Made by a program: the position numbers and the translations under genes. Positions 32,547 to 34,593 of a stretch of DNA of 34,593 nucleotides are shown one piece after another. The notes below the pieces were generated by a model. The model had not been told where the DNA came from. It saw nothing but the letters and a program-made list of their open reading frames with translations, and did no database searches. The stretch comes from Nemertoderma westbladi (Eukaryota > Xenacoelomorpha > Nemertodermatida > Nemertodermatidae): positions 1-34,593 of the forward strand of contig JAUCBJ010002545.1 of assembly GCA_032718475.1 (NCBI GenBank). The letters are read 5' to 3'. Each line of letters starts with the position of its first letter. Position 1 is the first letter of the stretch.

Positions 32547-34571
32547 TGTACAAATACAAGCACAAGCGCCCGTACCAGAACAAGTTCAAGTACAAGTTCA
32601 AGTACAAGTACAAGTTCAAGTACAAGTCCAAGTACAAGTACAAGTACAAGCACAAGTGCCCGTACCAGTACAAGTACAAGTACAAGCACAAATGCCCGTA
32701 CCAGTACAAGTTCAAGTACAAGTAAAAGTACAAGTTCAAGTACAAGTACAGGTACAAGTACAAGTACAAGCACAAATGCCCGTACCAGAACAAGTACAAG
32801 TTCAAGTACAAGTACAATTACAAGTTCAAGTACAAGTTCAAGTACAAGTACAGGTACAAGTACCAGTACAAGTACAAGCACAAATGCCCGTACCAGTACA
32901 AGTTCAAGTACAAGTACAAGTACAGGTACAAGTACAAGTACAAGCACAAGTGCCCGTAACAGTACAAGTACAAGCACAAGTGCCCGTACCAGAACAAGTA
33001 CAAGTTCAAGTACAAGTACAAGTGCAAGTTCAAGTACAAGTACAAGTACAAGTACAGGTACAAGTACAAGTACAAGCACAAGTGCCCGTACCAGAACAAG
33101 TACAAGTTCAGGTACAAGTACAATTACAAGTACAAGTTCAAGTTCAAGTACAGAGTACAAGTACAAGTAAAAGTACAAGTACAAGTACAAGTACAAGTAA
33201 AAGTACAAGTACAAGTACAAGTACAAGTACAATTACAAGTTCAAGTTCAAGTACAAGTTCAAGTACAAGTACAAGTTCAAGTACAAGTACAAGTACAAGT
33301 ACAATTACAAGTTCAAGTACAAGTACAAGTACAAGCACAAGTGCCCGTACCAGAACAAGTACAAGTTCAAGTACAAGTGCAAGTTCAAGTACAAGTACAA
33401 GTACAAGTACAGGTACAAGTATAAGTACAAGCACAAGTGCCCGTACCAGAACAAGTACAAGTTCAGGTACAAGTACAAGTACAAGTACAATTACAAGTTT
33501 AAGTTCAAGTACAAGTACAAGTACAAGTACAGGTACAAGTACAAGCACAAATGCTTGTACCAATACAAGTACAAGTACAAGTACAATTACAAGTTCAAGT
33601 ACAAGCACAAGCACAAGCACAAGTGCCCGTACCAGTACAAGTACATGTTCAAGAACAAGTACAGGTACAAGTACAAGTACAAGCACAAGTGCCCGTACCA
33701 GAACAAGTACAAGTTCAAGTACAAGTACAAGTGCAAGTTCAAGTACAAGTACAAGTACAAGTACAAGTACAAGTACAAGTACAAGTACAAGTACAAGTAC
33801 AAGTACAAGCACAAGTGCCCGTACCAGAACAAGTACAAGTTCAGGTACAAGTACAAGTACAATTACAAGTACAAGTTCAAGTTCAAGTTCAAGTACAGGT
33901 ACAAGTACAAGTACAAGTAAAAGTACAAGTACAAGTACAAGTACAAGTAAAAGTACAAGTACAAGTACAAGTACAAGTACAATTACAAGTACAAGTTCAA
34001 GTTCAAGTACAAGTTCAAGTACAAGTACAAGTTCAAGTACAAGTACAAGTACAATTACAAGTTCAAGTACAAGTACAAGCACAAGTGCCCGTACCAGAAC
34101 AAGTACAAGTTCAAGTACAAGTGCAAGTTCAAGTACAAGTACAAGTACAAGTACAGGTACAAGTATAAGTACAAGCACAAGTGCCCGTACCAGAACAAGT
34201 ACAAGTTCAGGTACAAGTACAAGTACAAGTACAATTACAAGTTTAAGTTCAAGTTCAAGTACAAGTACAAGTACAAGTACAAGTACAAGTACAAGTACAG
34301 GTACAAGTACAAGCACAAATGCTTGTACCAATACAAGTACAAGTACAAGTACAATTACAAGTTCAAGTACAAGTACAAGCACAAGCACAAGTGCCCGTAC
34401 CAGTACAAGTACATGTTCAAGAACAAGTACAGGTACAAGTACAAGTACAAGCACAAATGCCCGTACCAGTACAAGTTCAAGTACAAGTACAAGTACAAGT
34501 ACAAGTACAAGTACAAGTACAAGTACAAGTACAAGTACCGGTACCAGTACAAGTTCCAGTACCAGTACCTG
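32547..34571 (+). repeat. (ACAAGT)n hexamer satellite, unit 3
   Basis: Matches the unit 1 array from the left for about 580 bp, then differs by deletions and duplications. The CAAATGCTTGTACCAATAC marker recurs at 33548 and 34316, 768 bp apart (1178 bp in unit 1). The 699-codon open frame through it is a product of the stop-free hexamer. Confidence 0.95.
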
Positions 34572-34593
34572 TAACCGATACCAATAACCGATA

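Larger units (their letters stand above)
26056..34593 (+). mobile_element. Giant satellite-filled unit, copy 3 (cut by window end)
   Basis: Closely matches copy 1. From about 29610 to 32540 the minisatellite has the same succession of monomer variants as 5620-8550 at a constant offset of 23,990 bp. The satellite is again (ACAAGT)n. The window ends just inside the CCAATA relic, so the right arm and right inverted repeat are not seen. Confidence 0.55.

Noticed and set aside
32488-34587. 699-codon open frame
   Set aside because: It is the (ACAAGT)n satellite read in a stop-free frame, and overlapping frames on both strands are also open. No domain and no start context.

Overview
This window reads as non-coding, repeat-dominated DNA from an animal genome. 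The reasons are a FLYWCH/MULE-type DNA transposase, non-LTR retrotransposon (LINE) pieces of animal type, a C2H2 zinc-finger remnant next to a GT...AG intron candidate, long homopolymers, and kilobases of micro- and minisatellite. A marine invertebrate is plausible, but I cannot name the species. I see no rRNA, tRNA, CRISPR array, bacterial operon or intact host gene.

Layout. (1) 1-1876 holds a minus-strand MULE transposase gene. It is nearly complete but broken by one stop codon and one frameshift. (2) From about 1877 to the end the window is three copies of one very large unit: copy 1 at about 1877-12785, copy 2 at about 13450-25585, and copy 3 from about 26056, cut by the window end. Each unit has the same order: TTCGACA-rich terminal repeat; AT-rich left arm with a poly-G run, a TCTG-rich minisatellite, a LINE reverse-transcriptase fragment and (copies 1 and 3) a poly-C run; a 4-5 kb GC-rich, palindrome-rich minisatellite with a period of 154 bp plus multiples of 21 bp; a 2-3 kb hexamer satellite; an AT-rich right arm with a frameshifted zinc-finger remnant; and an inverted TTCGACA terminal repeat followed by a LINE 3' end. 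Copies 1 and 3 carry an (ACAAGT)n satellite. Copy 2 carries an unrelated (CCAATA)n satellite in the same slot.

(3) Between copies 1 and 2 (12786-13450) lies unique AT-rich DNA ending in the last codons and 3' flank of a second MULE, inverted relative to the first. Between copies 2 and 3 (25515-26045) lies a second LINE tail in opposite orientation, which forms a perfect 71-bp-arm palindrome.

How it fits together. Copy 1 is bounded by 40-bp inverted repeats matching 39/40. The same TTCGACA motif clusters lie outside both the 5' end of the MULE gene (1911-2005) and the 3' end of the MULE fragment (13449-13582). My main inference is that the ~11-12 kb units are giant non-autonomous, satellite-filled relatives of a FLYWCH-MULE transposon, carrying captured or inserted debris (zinc-finger exon, LINE pieces). 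Almost every long open frame here is a by-product of repeat arrays that have no stop codons and should not be annotated as protein.
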